From assembly GCF_963691925.1 (NCBI RefSeq), contig NC_084970.1, positions 24,786,720-24,850,719 of the forward strand: a DNA stretch of 64,000 bases, written 5' to 3'. The position numbers and the translations under genes were made by a program. This DNA comes from Scomber scombrus. Taxonomy: Eukaryota; Chordata; Actinopteri; Scombriformes; Scombridae. Each line of letters opens with the position of its first letter. Positions within the stretch are counted from its first letter, which is position 1. This document shows positions 1-13,520 of the stretch, in pieces. The notes under the pieces are model-generated. The model was not told the DNA's origin, did not search any database, and saw only the letters and a list, made by a program, of their open reading frames with translations.

Positions 1-1065
1 CACAATTTAGGTATTGCATCTTAAGTGAGAAGAGAGCGTGAGGACTGAATAATGAAACAAAGATTAGATATTAGGTATGCCAGGTAGGTCTTTGTTGGAG
101 AGCTCTTGGAAATATTTAAAAAGGTTAGTGTATGAATAAACATAGCTTATCAAGGTTCTTTTACACAGAAGAAAAGAAAGAGATCCTAATGAATAATAAA
201 GAGCTGATGTGACAGGGGAGCCAGCCTTGTGCTCTACAGCTACCCCCCTCTGTAACACAGTAATGGAATGTTTCCTACAGGACTTTTTACCACAAAGGAC
301 AAAGGCATAATCATTAAAATGGGGGAGCAGGGAGGAGTCAATATTGCAAAGAGCTGTTGTTATTCATTGTGCAGGCTACAGATGGACCGTATATTAGGAG
401 TATGGTGTTCCCATTAGAGATTCCACTGACACATGTTCACACAGACTTATTCAACTGTTCCCAAGGTCTCTGTTACAGTTCTGTCACACACATGTAGGAC
501 ACTGAAATCGCAAGCAGAACAGACATAGGGATATAAAGGAGTCTCTGCTGACACTGGGAAATGGTTCTTGGATAATTTTTTTATGAGCCATAGTTCGTAT
601 AATGAAATAGATTGTGACATGCATGTTAATTGTTCACTGTTGCGCTGTATAGTAAAACAAAAGTAATTTCCTCACTGACACTGAGTCCAGATTCTGTAGC
701 ATAATGCATATGATATAATGCAGGCCATTCATGTTATTACTGGAACTAAGAGTTTTTGATAGCAGGTTTATATGGTGGGGTTTTGCTTTTATTTGTATCA
801 GGGATTGTGACTTTACAAAAATACTAAATTTACTATCAGTTGACATTATGCAGAACCTTGTTGAAAGGCAGCAAAGTGATGCCAAGTTTAAAGTCATCTG
901 TCCGGTCTCTGCAGTCTATGAATCACTCCCGGCCTGGAGGGCGATCTTTCTATATGTGTGGTTGTTTATCCATCACAACACAGAGTGCTAAAGGTGCCCT
1001 TGACAGTCTTCAATGCTCGTACAGTTTTTACTAAGCCTCTCACCTGGTAAGAGTGTTAAGCTTGC
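1..1065. other. Unassigned non-coding sequence
   Basis: I see no exon, RNA gene or recognisable transposon. The first ~550 bases are fairly high-complexity, with mixed AT-rich and CAGG-type motifs, and would be worth a conservation check. The short open frames on both strands (under 90 codons) have no family resemblance and overlap each other. Confidence 0.5.
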
Positions 1066-1066
1066 A

Positions 1067-1115
<49 letters not shown>
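1066..1115. repeat. Compound (CA)n(GA)n microsatellite
   Basis: A short CA run passes directly into about 19 GA units and ends at an ATGGCT junction. It is an ordinary compound dinucleotide array. Confidence 0.95.
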
Positions 1116-1118
<3 letters not shown>

Positions 1119-2670
1119 GCTGAGGACTGGATAAACTTATGATGTTAAAACACAAATCTCTGAAATGTCTGTGGATAGATTTCTTGATTGTAGATACTAT
1201 GATAAATATTTATTTCAAATTATAATGGCAGACAACAGTGACATTTCATTATATACCAATGTGCAATTCAATCCTCATTAATTACTGTTCTGTAGGCCAT
1301 AGTAGATTTAATATTGGATGATTTGTTGTGTTACAGGGTAAGCATCTCCTCCCAGTTTCTCCCTGTTGTTGTGTGTCTCCATCACTCTCTGTCATGAATC
1401 TCATTTCCTCCTGCACCCACTTGGATTTCATGCAAATTTTTGTTATCCCACGTCAAGAAAGGTGCGTTCCCTAAGCGACTGGGTCAGGCTGGGGGAATCA
1501 CATTAACTGACTCAGATCTGCCACAGTATAGTAAATATAACTCTCACTGTTACCACTTATCAATTTGCAATGGTCCAAATTTTATTGGAGCAAGAATGTT
1601 TTCTCAGACTGTGCCACTGCTTGTACCCAATCCCAGTCCATCCATTTCTTGCATATGTAAATATTTAAACATTATACATATCAAGTAACCTGGCCAGTTA
1701 GTCTAGACTTGCCTACCTGAAAGCACCACTTGAGCACCCTTCAAATATTCAAGTTGTTAAATTGTAGATCAGCATATGTTGGTGATGTTCTCGTTTCTAC
1801 CTGGTTGTTAAAAGAACTGCACCACAACCTCTGCTCCATAGCGATAACTCTAAAAAAAATTAGATGCTGGTTTCATCAAAAATATAGCACATGTGCAGTA
1901 ACAGCTTGCTTAAAAAGAGAAAAAGAAAAGAGAATTCACCTTTACATTCCTGTTCCACTAAATATGATGGCAGTACTGAAAGCTAAATATAAATCAAACA
2001 TCTAATTGCCTGCATGTATTTTTAACATACATTTGCACAACTAAAAACAACCACTAGCATGCAAGTTGGAAAAAAAAGATGATTAACATGAGCTCTTTCA
2101 ATCACTAAACGGATAAGTTGGGATTTGTCAATGCAAACACAACGCTCGTGTCATGTTTATTGACAGTTATGTTTAGCTTTAATCACCCATTCTCTTCATA
2201 TAGGCCGTGAAGTAAAATCCACAGTCCTTGCTCAGTTGAAGCTAATGTGATTCTGTAGAATTTTTTTATTTTTCAGTTAGCCAAACTGAGTGGGTATGTA
2301 TCAGTGTTAAATAGACTATTGTGAAGAATCCCCTCTTAGTGTTGCAAACAACCACCAGGAGAAATATACCCACTCACGTTGGCTACTGACTGCTGAAACT
2401 TTACATACACTTAAGCTAAATTTAAGTTTAAATTTATTTATTTTTTTGTGCCCAGGAGTGTGCACCCCACTGGCCACACAGATTAATAAATGATGTTTAA
2501 AGAATAAAATGAGCAAATACATTTGTTTTTACTTTGAGAATTACCAAAAATTGACTTGCAAAAATAAATCGATTTTTTGTGTCTTTCCTATTGGCTGCCA
2601 TGCAAACCATACAATACACAGTAGTTCAACACTTCTTCCTGATGCGTACTCTATCTAACACAAGTAAATA
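1116..2670. other. Unassigned AT-rich sequence
   Basis: No gene or named repeat recognised. Open frames of 82 and 91 codons at 1440-1688 and 1730-2005 show no domain and no splice or promoter context, so I treat them as chance. Confidence 0.5.
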
Positions 2671-2770
2671 GCTGTGTCTAAATTCAGGGGCCATATCCTT
2701 CAAAGGCTGCATTTGAAGGCTGAAGATGACCTGGATGTGGAGGATCCTTCGCAGCCCAACTGGCAGCAAT
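2671..2770 (+). mobile_element. Probable hAT-type MITE end fragment
   Basis: The segment starts GCTGTGTCTAAATTCAGGGG and continues with CCTTC/GAAGG blocks (TCCTTCAAAGGCTGCATTTG, then GGATCCTTCGCAG). I recognise this as the terminus of a teleost non-autonomous repeat whose consensus begins GCTGTGTCCCAATTCAGGGG. No matching inverted end is visible in the next 1.5 kb, so this is a fragment. The hAT assignment is recalled, not tested. Confidence 0.45.
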
Positions 2771-4194
2771 AAGGCAGATATTTTAAGCAAGACCAAGTTA
2801 TTGTAATTGTCTCTGTAGGGCTGTTAATATGTCATTTTACTAAGTTAGAATATTTTTTCAGTCGAGAATGTAACCATTTAGATTACCAATTTGTGGTACG
2901 TTTTTGGAGATATGAGGAGCTGCTGGCTGGATGAGACCAGCTAGTCATCTCACAGCAGCCCAAATCCTACCACATCATCCCAGGGAGAATGACCTGAAGA
3001 ACTAATCGTTGTAGCTTTTCAGGGATTTACCTCTTGCTCTAATGTCTCTGCAGTATTTGATATATGATATAATAATACATTTTGGTTTCACATATGAAAT
3101 CCAACAATTGTAGCTGCCGAATTAGTCTAAATGTGAAATGAAGCTTCATTTTGTCACTGGACAAAATGGCACTGCTGCCTCTGGGACTCTATATGTACAG
3201 ATATCACAATATTTCAATAATTACAAATGCATTAAAATGAACAAATTAGTCTATTAAATTTAGTTTTATTTAATTAAGCTACATAAGAGTTTGAATTTTT
3301 ATCGTAGCTACATTACATGCTGAATAACATAATTTACTGCAACTCTCTGTCAATGAGGTTTTTTGTGAGAAAAAAAGTTGTTCAAGTGCTAATTTTTCTG
3401 ATATGTTAATTTAATTTGTTACTTGACAGTGTAAAAAGAGTGTGTGACATCATGATTAACAGCAGTGACATCCACTCTCAAATCTTTATCAGATGGTGGG
3501 ATGGCTAAGGTGGCGTGTCCCGCGAGTCTTCATCCCACCTAAATCTACTGCACAGACTCTGGCTCCAACTGATGCCACACAAGCAAGATAGCAACAGGAG
3601 ATATTTTGGCTTCATTTCTGCATAGTGACAGGAGGTAAGGACGTGTTGTCCATGTTATACAACGTTTGTTTGCTCTCTACAACATCCCTCTGTTTGGTAA
3701 GAAAAAAAGAAAGTGAGATGAAGTAGGAAGCCAAGCTGGAGTGTGTTTGCTTTTCTGATTTTATTGTTGAGTGAATGCAACAGTCTTCTATAATTGGAGT
3801 CAAAGATTAGCGCACCAAGCAAGGCAGCAACATTGCTGGTGGGAAAGCAGAGGTCAATCAACTAGTAAGGAACAGAGGAATGCTTACAGCAACCACATAG
3901 ATAGGACAGTAATGTGAGTATTAAGCTAGACTTGAAAACATCCAAACCAATCCTTTAATGAGTATCATGAGTATTATTTTAGTGCCTTTCCAAAAAAAAC
4001 ACATTGGACTGCCTACTGTTCTGCACAAACACTCTACTATACTTGTAAAGGGCTCAGCTCAGCACTCATCCAAGAGACAGTTTTATTAATACTGCTTGTG
4101 TGTTAATTGGGAGAAGCAGTGAAAACCAACCACACCAAAACCACATGTATTCCAAAACTGATTTAATCACAAACAAAATACAAGTTCAATACAG
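2771..4194. other. Unassigned sequence before the GATA array
   Basis: AT-rich sequence with no readable domain, RNA gene or clear transposon end. Short minus-strand frames at 3612-3861 overlap each other in different phases and look like chance. Confidence 0.5.
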
Positions 4195-4284
<90 letters not shown>

Positions 4285-4285
4285 T

Positions 4286-4373
<88 letters not shown>
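4195..4373. repeat. (GATA)n microsatellite, ~45 units
   Basis: About 179 bp of GATA repeats with one interruption (GATATATA) near 4281-4290. GATA arrays are the unit of the Bkm satellite associated with sex chromosomes in some vertebrates. A single array is not evidence of sex linkage. Long tetranucleotide arrays are usually highly variable between individuals. Confidence 0.97.
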
Positions 4374-4457
4374 GAGGTCAGTGATAGTGTGTGCTAGTAT
4401 TAGTGTATTTTTAATTGTGCTCCTGCTCCTGTGTGTGAGCAGGTGAGAGGGAGGGTA

Positions 4458-4583
<126 letters not shown>

Positions 4584-7500
4584 TTTTTTTGAATGTGTGA
4601 GATTGGATTATACTTTGATGAAGTGTGGGTGTGTGGGCACATGTTTATGTGTTTTCGAGTTGTCAATGCAGATTTACAGAAAGTAGTGATGTGATATGTG
4701 GAAAGCCCATTTTTATGCTGAGCACAAAATGAAATGTGTTTGATGTCGCACACAGTTTATGTCCTATGCCAAGATGAGAATGCTCTTCTGTAGGAAAGAG
4801 GATGAATACCATTTCATGGGTGACCTTGCAGGGAATTTTGAAAATATGTTACTGTGGTATGAGTTTAAGAGATAGTAAACATCTTTAAGTGTGTTCAGGA
4901 TGTTTTACTGCTCCAAGTTTTTCCCTACTCTTCTTATTTACAATCAAAACAGGCCAAATTAATTCTTGAAGACTGAGAGCTCAAACATGCCTGGAGCAGA
5001 ATTGCAATGGGACAGAACATATTACACAAACAAACACACCCTCACAGACATTTCAATCCCTCATGCAGGATGAAGTTTAATACTCAACAGACATATTCAT
5101 GAGTGTTAACGGTAAATCAAATGCTCTGATTTAGAAAACAGTTGACCAAGAACAACAAACAAAGGAAAAACTAATCTACTCCTCTGAAAATGGTACCATA
5201 TGTTGTACCAGTATTTTACAGGGTTTTTATGTATTGTGATACCACAATCAAATCTGAATAACGGCACTTTCTGGATTACATTTAATTGGCCATGTTTACA
5301 AGTGTGGGGTAACCTTGCTATTGTCCATCCTTCAGTTAAAGGTACCCTGTGGCCACTAGTAATGCTGTGGAGCAATATTTTAATGAGTGGCTCCATTTAA
5401 TGTATTTTGAGCTTGACTTGAAGTTGCACATGCATGGGTATGAGTATGTGGGAGATGTGATACACATTCCCTCTGACATTTTCACACTAATCCACAGATT
5501 GACAACTGGGGGCGGTAATGTGCCAAGAAACATAGTAATGTGCCCACTGCTAGCTAGCAAATATTAATTTAAATAATGCTAGCTACAAAACATCCATATA
5601 ATCTGCTTGATGATGTTTTATGCAGAAGGAAACACATTTGTTAGATATCAAGAATACACAGAGTACAGGGTACCTTTAAGTTCTTATTTGGACTAAAATG
5701 ATAACATGTACTTTGAGTTATGAAGTTGCAGGGACCACTGGCACCAGAAGTATTTTTCCCTGTATCCTATTCCCATTTCATTTATATATACCAATTCTTT
5801 AAACAATATCCTTAAAGTTGCTCAACATAAAAAAAACAGGACTCTCCTGGATGATGTAATGACCCTACAGATTTATGTTATGACCACCATTTTCAATGAT
5901 TTCACCTCTGGTTAATGAGAAATCATGTTTTGTCCATCATTTTGTGCAGTGAACCTTTAAAAATACTACAACATCTATGAGCCTTGGCTGCCTTTGCTAT
6001 ACAGAAGAAGCATGTCAGAGGTCCAAATCCGAGTCATAATGAATTCAAAGTGCTTTGTTGATGCCATAGTTGTTGAATTCACTCAAAAGCAACCTGGAAA
6101 TTAAAACTGAACTGATTGATGCCGTAGACTGTAAGAGCAGTTTTCCCAACATCGTAATCCTTAGCTTTCATCTGCTGTTAGTGGTGCATATGGCATACTT
6201 TTAAGATTGGTGATTAGCCATTTCTTGCCTGAAATGCACCTTGGGAGTCATAGGTAACTTCTATAACCTGATGTTTCTATAGGCTTGTACATTTAACTTT
6301 TTATTTTCCAACACACGTATTAACCTTTTGGATTGTTGGTTCAACTGTGAGAGTTTTAGTTTCCAAACCATTTTGCCTCCAACTGTGAGTCATGTAATGT
6401 TATGAGAAAAATGAATGGGATTTTTACTTCCAGAGCCAGCGGTGTTCAAAATAGCCCCTCCCACTTCAAACCACTGATATAATACACAAGTCACTACAAA
6501 GAGATGCATCAGTAACCATCACCTCTTTGTTTGACCCAGCAACGATACATCAAATATGTGACTCCAGGCTATTTCCTGGTGTTCCTGGTGTAATTCACTC
6601 CCTTTCCGTAAGGCAACTGTTCAGAAAACCACAGGAGTTGAGGAAAAGCTTTTATTGAATTCCATATAACAGTCTTTGAAATGTACACACAGCAGGAGAG
6701 CAACAGTAAGAACACAATCTGACCAAATTCTTCTTCTCTTCTTTTTTCCTCATTTTTTCACATTTTGAACTAGAGCAAAAACATAGTTGCAAAGAATAGT
6801 GGTTTTTTCCTACAAATAAATGGAAAAAAATTGTGCAGAATTAATCTGCAATGTCTTTGAGACAATCCTGTGATGGCTTGATGTAAATACTTATACACAT
6901 GTATACAAGTATATAAGAATATGCTTTAGTTAGGGTAATCCAAAAAAAAAAAAATTTCCCTACCCACTCAATTTGTCAGATCTTTTAATGTGCTATTTTG
7001 GAAAACATCCATTTACGTGATTGTTTTTTTTTTGGGGGGGTTTTACCAGGAAGCTCAGAAAAATGTGGATTTCTTGGGTTACTCAGAAAAACAGAGAATG
7101 ACTTGTTCTTATTCTTATGCTCTTTTGTTTGCTCTGGGAATTATTAGGTATTATCTTATTATTGCGTACTAATTTAACATTAGTGAGGTCAATTGTTTTG
7201 CTTTGTTACGTCCCAGTAGGTCTGCTCCTCTGCATAGCTGATCAATTGTCTACACAATAAAACCATTTGACTCAAAGAAATTTCAGTAGATATTGTTTAT
7301 TCTTATAAGCAGGTTTAGAATTGTCTTCATTTCCACACAATAAAGTGCAGAACTATTGCTGAAATCTTAAGTTATCCATTTAATTTTTCCTGTACATGAC
7401 TTTTGTGTTCCCTAGACAGAAATCGGACAAACAGAGTTAAAAATGAACATCAGCATTTGTGCACACGTTGCATTTGACATGTTACAATTAAACAGTCATT

Positions 7501-8950
7501 ACACCATAGCCAGGGGAAAACTGATATCTGATTGGTTGGAAGATGTTAATTAAAATCAAATAAGGGCACCTCAAACATATGCTCTGTGCTTTGTTACTAG
7601 TTAACTCTTACTAGTGAAGGGGACTGAACCGTGTCAATTTGCATGAAAATATTTATGATAATTTTTTACTTGCAGTACGAGGCCATGACACAATAATACA
7701 CTCTTGGTAGTCATGATTACATAATCACATACACATAAGATCACACACAAGATGCAGGTGTAACTTTAAGTCTGAGAGGTGTCTGCATTTGATGGTAGGG
7801 TTCCAAAAATACCAAACATCAGAACATGAGTTTACAATTTAATTACTAGTAGTAACACCTTTAACAGTGCCACTGACTGATCACATCAGTTAACATGCTG
7901 CCACTTACAGTAGGTTGCTGCCACTGAGCTGCTTTAGTTATGCTAATTAGATGCAAACATTTAGCGCTTAGAAATGCAAAAAAAGTAATTAAATAAAAAA
8001 AATCATGCAATTCTGAAGCCATAACAAGCAGATTATTCTTGTATTTGATGTTTTGGTTGTGACAATATTAGTTGCAATCAGTATGGTTAAAAAGTATAAG
8101 GGGATGAAGGGGAGCTGTTAGCTGTTGAGTTAAGTATGATTTGAAAGTGAATGTGAACATGAAGTGTAAAGTATTTTCAGCACTGTGCATAAAAGCAAAA
8201 ATAGATTTAATTAGTGGACTTTTTTGCATTGTTGCTCAAAAACACACAAAGTTATAAAGTAGTTATTAAAAATTGTTAATTGCTGAACCTGTTGTAAACA
8301 CTGTACAATACATTACATAATCAGTAACTTTCATACAAATGACATTTTGCATATTTGCAGAGAAAAAACGTCTCTGTGACTCCAATACAAAAATACAATT
8401 ATCTTGTAGTTTTGGAGAGAAAACATACTGTTCAGCCTGCCATTTCTCCTAAGCTTGCAAACAAACCACACAGCTTTCAGACCTCTTCAGAAATTGGGTT
8501 AAAAACAGTCAGGTCCCTAAATGTACATTTCCACAAACTGTTACACTTTTTTACAAAGGAAAGAAGGCATAGTCATAGGATGATCAGGATGAAGCAGCAC
8601 TCTGTCAATAACATCAACAAAAGGCATCCTTCAAATGAACTCCTCTACATACCTCATGATTCGCACAGTAGTTTCTAAGGCAGTAGGCGTAAACTGAAAA
8701 TATCTCAAGCTAACCCCAAAGATCAGTTCAACTAGCCTAGGAGCAGGAACATTACCATCACATTGAGTTGTTGTCTAAATGTTTCTCAGATCAACTTATT
8801 AAAGATACATACATAACTATGATTTGTCTTACCACTGCCTCAGACCAAATTACAACCACATAAACTAACTGTTAAACAGAGGCTAAATAACGTGTACACA
8901 GAGAATTGTCTCATTTAACACATCAGTTTAGATAATTTTAAGCTAAGTAG
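4584..8950. other. 4.4-kb stretch without recognisable gene or repeat
   Basis: I read both strands and found no coding domain, no RNA gene and no clear transposon terminus. The longest frame is 107 codons at 8355-8678, rich in Lys/His/Ser with no known motif. Sequence is AT-rich with short A and T runs. Confidence 0.5.
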
Positions 8951-10145
8951 TTTACAGTTTTTTCCAATTGCTAAAACACAATTTTGCAAACTAGTGTGGT
9001 TTTATCAAAATACTTAACACAATTCACAGAACTGCACACCCAAACTGCCAAATACCTCATATATCCTGCAAAATGAAGCACTGCAACCAAAACTACATAT
9101 AGCATTATCAAAATCAAACTTTTGCACCAACCAGCACACACTTCATTCATATGCTTTGCCATAATACTAAAATAGTTCAAATTGTAGAAAATTCTTCAGA
9201 TTGTTGCATAGAAATATTTGCAGATACACACACATTCAAGATTCAAGATTCAAGATTCAAGATTCAAGATTCAAGATTCAAGATTCAAGATTTAAGACAA
9301 CTTTATTAATCCCTTGGAGGGAAATTCATTTGACAGCTCGCACTACAACATACTCGTACACATAAATAACAAGATAAAAACACAGAAGAAAGAAGAAGAG
9401 TTGGCAGCTGTGTGCAAAAGTGCAAATGCAAAAGTACAAAATCAGTGTGCAAAGTCAGCAGGCCCTAGTCCAATGAATAGTTCATTGAGAGGTAGCCTAT
9501 ACAGGCGTCAAATGATTAAAAAAAAATGCACCACAGTATCCAGCAACATGCTGTTGAAACATTTATTTTTTTATTTTTCACCAAACAAGTCAGTGCAACA
9601 TATGCACAGCAGATATATTTACATTGGAGTGGACAAAAAAAAGTAAACTGAAAAAGAAAATTATATAGAAAAATATATAGAAAAAAAAAGAGGCAAGAAA
9701 AAAAATTAGGCAGCATCTTGCCGCAGCATCTTCTCCGCTTCCTCTCTCTGCAACGTTTTCCATTGTTGTTTTAAAAAAAAAAGGTGATCACCTGTGGTCT
9801 TTTCATAGTGCTTACTTCCTGATTGAAGTGGTAACAATTAACCATTGAGGTGTTTGGCCAGGTGGCACATATATTGGCCAATTAGCTCATGTAGTGTCAT
9901 TTTGACATTTTGGCAGTGTTTTGAAATGGCAAAAATGTGACTTCATGTCAGATTGTTGTGTCTTATGCAGAAAACTATGTTCAGTGCATTTAAAAAGTGC
10001 CATTTTGAAATACAAAATGTGTGTAAAGCAGAAAATGTGTTTAGACTTTTGGAGACTTGAGAAGCGGTTTTGCTCTTGTGTCAGTTTAAATAATTGTGCT
10101 ATGCATGTCATTTTAGTGTGTTAGCAATTGGAAAAAAACTGTAAA
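8951..10145. mobile_element. DNA transposon with ~31-bp terminal inverted repeats
   Basis: The left end reads TTTACAGTTTTTTCCAATTG then CTAAAACACA. The reverse complement of the right end (10115-10145) reads TTTACAGTTTTTTTCCAATT then GCTAACACACA, so the inverted repeats differ by one T and one substitution. If the element proper starts at CAG, each end is flanked by TA (8953-8954 and 10142-10143), as for Tc1/mariner-like (IS630) elements. No intact transposase frame survives. A short minus-strand frame near 9710-9765 (MENVAERGSGED) could be a decayed start. A LINE tail lies inside (9234-9480), so the DNA element is the older insertion. Confidence 0.75.
9234..9480 (-). mobile_element. LINE 3'-end fragment with (ATTCAAG)n tail
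   Basis: A 7-bp array, ATTCAAG repeated about 8 times (9234-9293), is followed by ACTTTATTAATCCCTTGGAG and GGAAATTCA. In teleosts this is the 3' terminus of CR1/Rex1-like non-LTR retrotransposons, read on the minus strand with the short tandem repeat as tail. No reverse transcriptase frame is attached, so the copy is strongly 5'-truncated. The inner boundary (~9480) is approximate. Confidence 0.65.
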
Positions 10146-11243
10146 GATAGACACAGCACTTTGTTGAGCAGGCACTGAATGACAGACTATCACTTGTAGA
10201 AGATATATATACAAAATACATCAAATCATAACCACTATTTAAACTGCTCTCACGCATCACATGTTGATAAGAACAGTTTAAGCAAATACAATGCAGCTGA
10301 ATTAGATTAAATTCATATTTTCAGAAATGTTACTTGATATTTTAGTCAACTAATATAGTTATTTCATAACTTTACCAAGCAAAGTAATATACCATTTAAA
10401 TGTACCCGAAATATATTCAAAAGGAATGTATATTGATTTTTAAAAATGATTATGTGATTTTATTGAAATGGCTCATTCCACATGCGATTTGATGACACAC
10501 AATAAAACCAAATAAATACAGACTTTTGGCAGGTGACATCTAGGTTTCAAAGAAAAACAAATAATTGCTGCATATAACGAATGTTCTTAAACAAATGACA
10601 ATGTGTACTCAATATTATTTACTCCATGTAAATGGGGTGTCTCAGTGTCAAATGGTACAATATGTGTTAACCAGAATCTCCGGTGACTACAGGTTGCAGC
10701 GTATCTAATCAAAGACGTGCAAGATAGAGTAGAACTAAACACATTTATTTCTTATAGCTTTTATATGTCAGAGTCCTCACATGCAATGCACATCTCATGC
10801 AAGCCTACATCCATGCAATGATGTCATACACCATAAAAATGTTCCAGTCTCAATGTAATCCTAACATTGGTGGGAATTGAGCTGTTATTCAAAGCTCTTC
10901 ACTCATTGATACCCTTTTCTGGGTGTTTGATTTTCTTTTGTGGTGTTTTATCAAGTATTCTCTTTACCCCATATAAACCTTATTTCACCGGCTTCTTTGC
11001 CCATCTTTCTTCTGTGCCTGTTATTCTAAAAACAACCATTCCCATCTAAACTAACATTTATCTCTTAAAGAAAACCTGAAAACATCTGAAGTTGGAAGTT
11101 GCCAAGACATATGAGCTCACTGTCTCAACACAACTCTGTATAGTTCTCAGATCTAGAATTATAGTATAAAAGCTTTCCAGAGTTCATTGCCTCAGGTGTA
11201 ACTTGATGATCATAAACATGAGAAGAAAACTGTGAGCGCATGT
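10146..11243. other. Unassigned AT-rich sequence
   Basis: No domain, RNA gene or transposon end recognised. A 60-codon hydrophobic frame at 10867-11049 has no supporting context. Confidence 0.5.
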
Positions 11244-11274
<31 letters not shown>

Positions 11275-11333
11275 GCACGCGCACGCCCGCACGCACGCAC
11301 GCATGCATGCACACACACACACTCACACACACA
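11244..11333. repeat. Imperfect (CA)n/(CG)-rich microsatellite
   Basis: A CA run passes into GCAC/GCAT units (alternating purine-pyrimidine with CpG steps) and back to CA. Alternating CA/CG tracts of this kind have Z-DNA potential. Confidence 0.9.
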
Positions 11334-11459
11334 AACAAAAGTTCATTCACTAGAATTGCTATTCTATCTGTCATAACATTGTGTGAAACAACATCAAGGG
11401 TAAACAATTGGAAATGAAAGTTAATGCAATAAAGTCTTAGTATAGCACAATCTTATTTT

Positions 11460-11970
11460 CACCAGCATCAAGACAGATTAAATGACTCATTTAGAGCCAC
11501 CGGGACCATCAGTATCGAGCTGCGGGAACGGTGACCATATGGCAATGATAGGTCACAGAAACACACTAGACAGAGGTCCAGAGAGAGCGCCTGAACAAAC
11601 CTATGCTGGCAGGTGAAATTAAAAACACCCTGTCAAAACGCAAACACAATTAACTGCCTGCTTTAATCCCATGGGATGCTACCTTGCAGGTGCATATCTG
11701 CCTGCATTTTTGGCCCCTGGCCCTGGTCTGGCAGAGGGGCAAAGCATAAGGTAAATGAAGTGGAGAACATGGTCAGGCCTGGTGGGTGGCAGGCACAGGG
11801 CAGAGGGGTGCCAGCCTGCCAGTCCCCTCCTTGGACAGGCAGGGTTAGGGGGCAATGGAGACAGTGTCTGAGCTGGATGAAACAGTCCGAGACATCAAAC
11901 AGCATGCGGTCTTACAAGGCTCATTAGGAAAGAGGATGAGAGTCTTTTAGCCCTTCCTTTATTGTGTTAA
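11460..11970. promoter_or_regulatory. Candidate conserved non-coding block
   Basis: A high-complexity stretch with higher GC than its surroundings, no repeat signature and no convincing frame (both strands open for ~80 codons but without a domain). It includes TTTAATCCCATGGGATGCTA and ends with CCTTCCTTTATTGTGTTA. The lack of decay and low-complexity tracts in an AT-rich desert suggests constraint. This is inference only. Confidence 0.25.
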
Positions 11971-12680
11971 ATAGGAACACACACTTCTGTTCTCATGGCA
12001 AACCATACTGTTCATCTTTAGGGTGTGAGATGTCATAATGATAAAGGGTGGTGGAGACAAAACAGCAACACAATGCAGCACAATAGCCTTAAAATATCAC
12101 CTTTGTGGATCTCTAAATTTTATTTTGGGTGTTTATACTGTACCAGAGCAATGCCTGCATCTCTGCTGTATTTTTTTGAGGTTCTTCTTTTTTCTGTCTG
12201 ATTGGTTTGCATTATATTATACAGTGCTCTAAATATTTTGCTCTTATTACTTTATGTGCACCTTGGCACAAGTATTGTAGGATCATTTGAAAAATAAAAA
12301 ATATTTCTAACATGTGAAATCTGCAAGTTTGGTAAGAGCATTGTTATTTTAAGGCTGTTCAAGTGTTAGAAAAAATAATGCAAACACCTCTCTTTCAACA
12401 GTTTGCCATATTAAGATACTTGCCAGTTAACAGCTTACAAAATAGGAGCGCCTGTCAAAAATTGAATGTATCACGGAGAGGACAACATTTAGCCACCAAA
12501 TGCCAACTACAGACAAGCTGCACTTAGAAGTTTGAAACTAGCTAACATGAAGATGATAGACACATAAAAGGGCTTGACAAATTCTGCTAAGCTGCATCCA
12601 AGCTAATGTGACCCACATCTGTAGCAACATTGATGTAAGTACTTCAAAGATTAAGTTGTGTTTTCTTTTTTTTTTCTTTT
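11971..12680. other. Unassigned AT-rich sequence
   Basis: Nothing recognised apart from the T-rich run at 12661-12682 that abuts the LINE tail. Confidence 0.5.
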
Positions 12681-13520
12681 TTCAGAATCAGAATCAGACA
12701 TCATAAACAGGTTTCTTGCCAAGTAAAAAATCACATAAAAATAATTTGCTTTGGATGAAAATAGGCAAGCGCGCCAAAATACAAGAAACATAAGTGACAA
12801 ATTAAGAACAGAAGATATGAAAAATTATATAAGAATAAGTGTGATATGTTGATATTAAAGAGCGTTGCAGATTTGTGCAAGAATATGCGAAATATTGTCA
12901 GGGGATTTGCAAATGTTCACAGTATGAAGTACAAGGATATTTGCAATATAGGGCATGTACATTATGTGCATTCATGTGACGTATAAGTCAGATTGACATG
13001 TGCATAAATGTATAATGTCAGTGGGTGTCAGGATAAGATTTACTGTCTGTCGGGCTCCCGGGCCTTGTTGATGGGGTCAGCTGCAATAAGTTGTTCTTGT
13101 ACTGTGAAGTTTTGGTACTGAAGGACTGTAGCCGCCTGCTGGAGACGAGTGGTTGGAAGTGTTTATGTCCAGGGTGGAAGGGGTTGGCCACAATCTTTCC
13201 TGCCTACATCAGGGCCCTTGAGGCGTGCGAGTCCTGGGATGGCAGGTTGTAACCAATCACCCTCTGAGCAGAGTAAATGATATGATGCAGCCTGTCCCTT
13301 TTCTTGGCAGTGGCAGCAGTGTACCAGATGGTGATGGAGGACATGAGGATGGACTCGATGGTGGTGTAGAAGTGCATATTTGGCTTTGTTAGGTTGATAA
13401 TCTTCTGCTGCCATAGGAAGTACAGCTTCTACTCAACCTTTTTGGTGAGGGAGCTGATGTTCACTTGAGGTCCTGGTTGATGATGGTGCCCAATAGAGTG
13501 TGTGCAACAGGCATCCTGTT
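12681..13520 (-). mobile_element. CR1/Rex1-like LINE: ORF2 C-terminus, 3' UTR and tail
   Basis: On the minus strand, 13520 down to ~13031 encodes the C-terminal region typical of teleost CR1/L2-type LINE polymerases: LLGTIINQDLK, then ESILMSSITIWYTAATAKK, then SAQRVIGYNLPS, SRALMWAGKIVANP and HPGHKHF. These match the recalled family pattern (LGTTITQDLKW, SILTSSITVWY, ERVIGCNLPS, AGKIVADPSHPGHKLF). Frameshifts and stops are present. The 3' UTR runs to 12681 and ends in a GAATCAGAATCAG-type tail, seen on the plus strand as TCAGAATCAGAATCAG. The copy is inactive. The clade name is tentative. Confidence 0.85.

Noticed and set aside
4195..4373. Regular repeats considered as a CRISPR-like array
   Set aside because: Simple tetranucleotide repeat without spacers in a eukaryotic sequence.
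8355..8678. 107-codon plus-strand frame
   Set aside because: No domain, low-complexity basic composition, no flanking gene signals.
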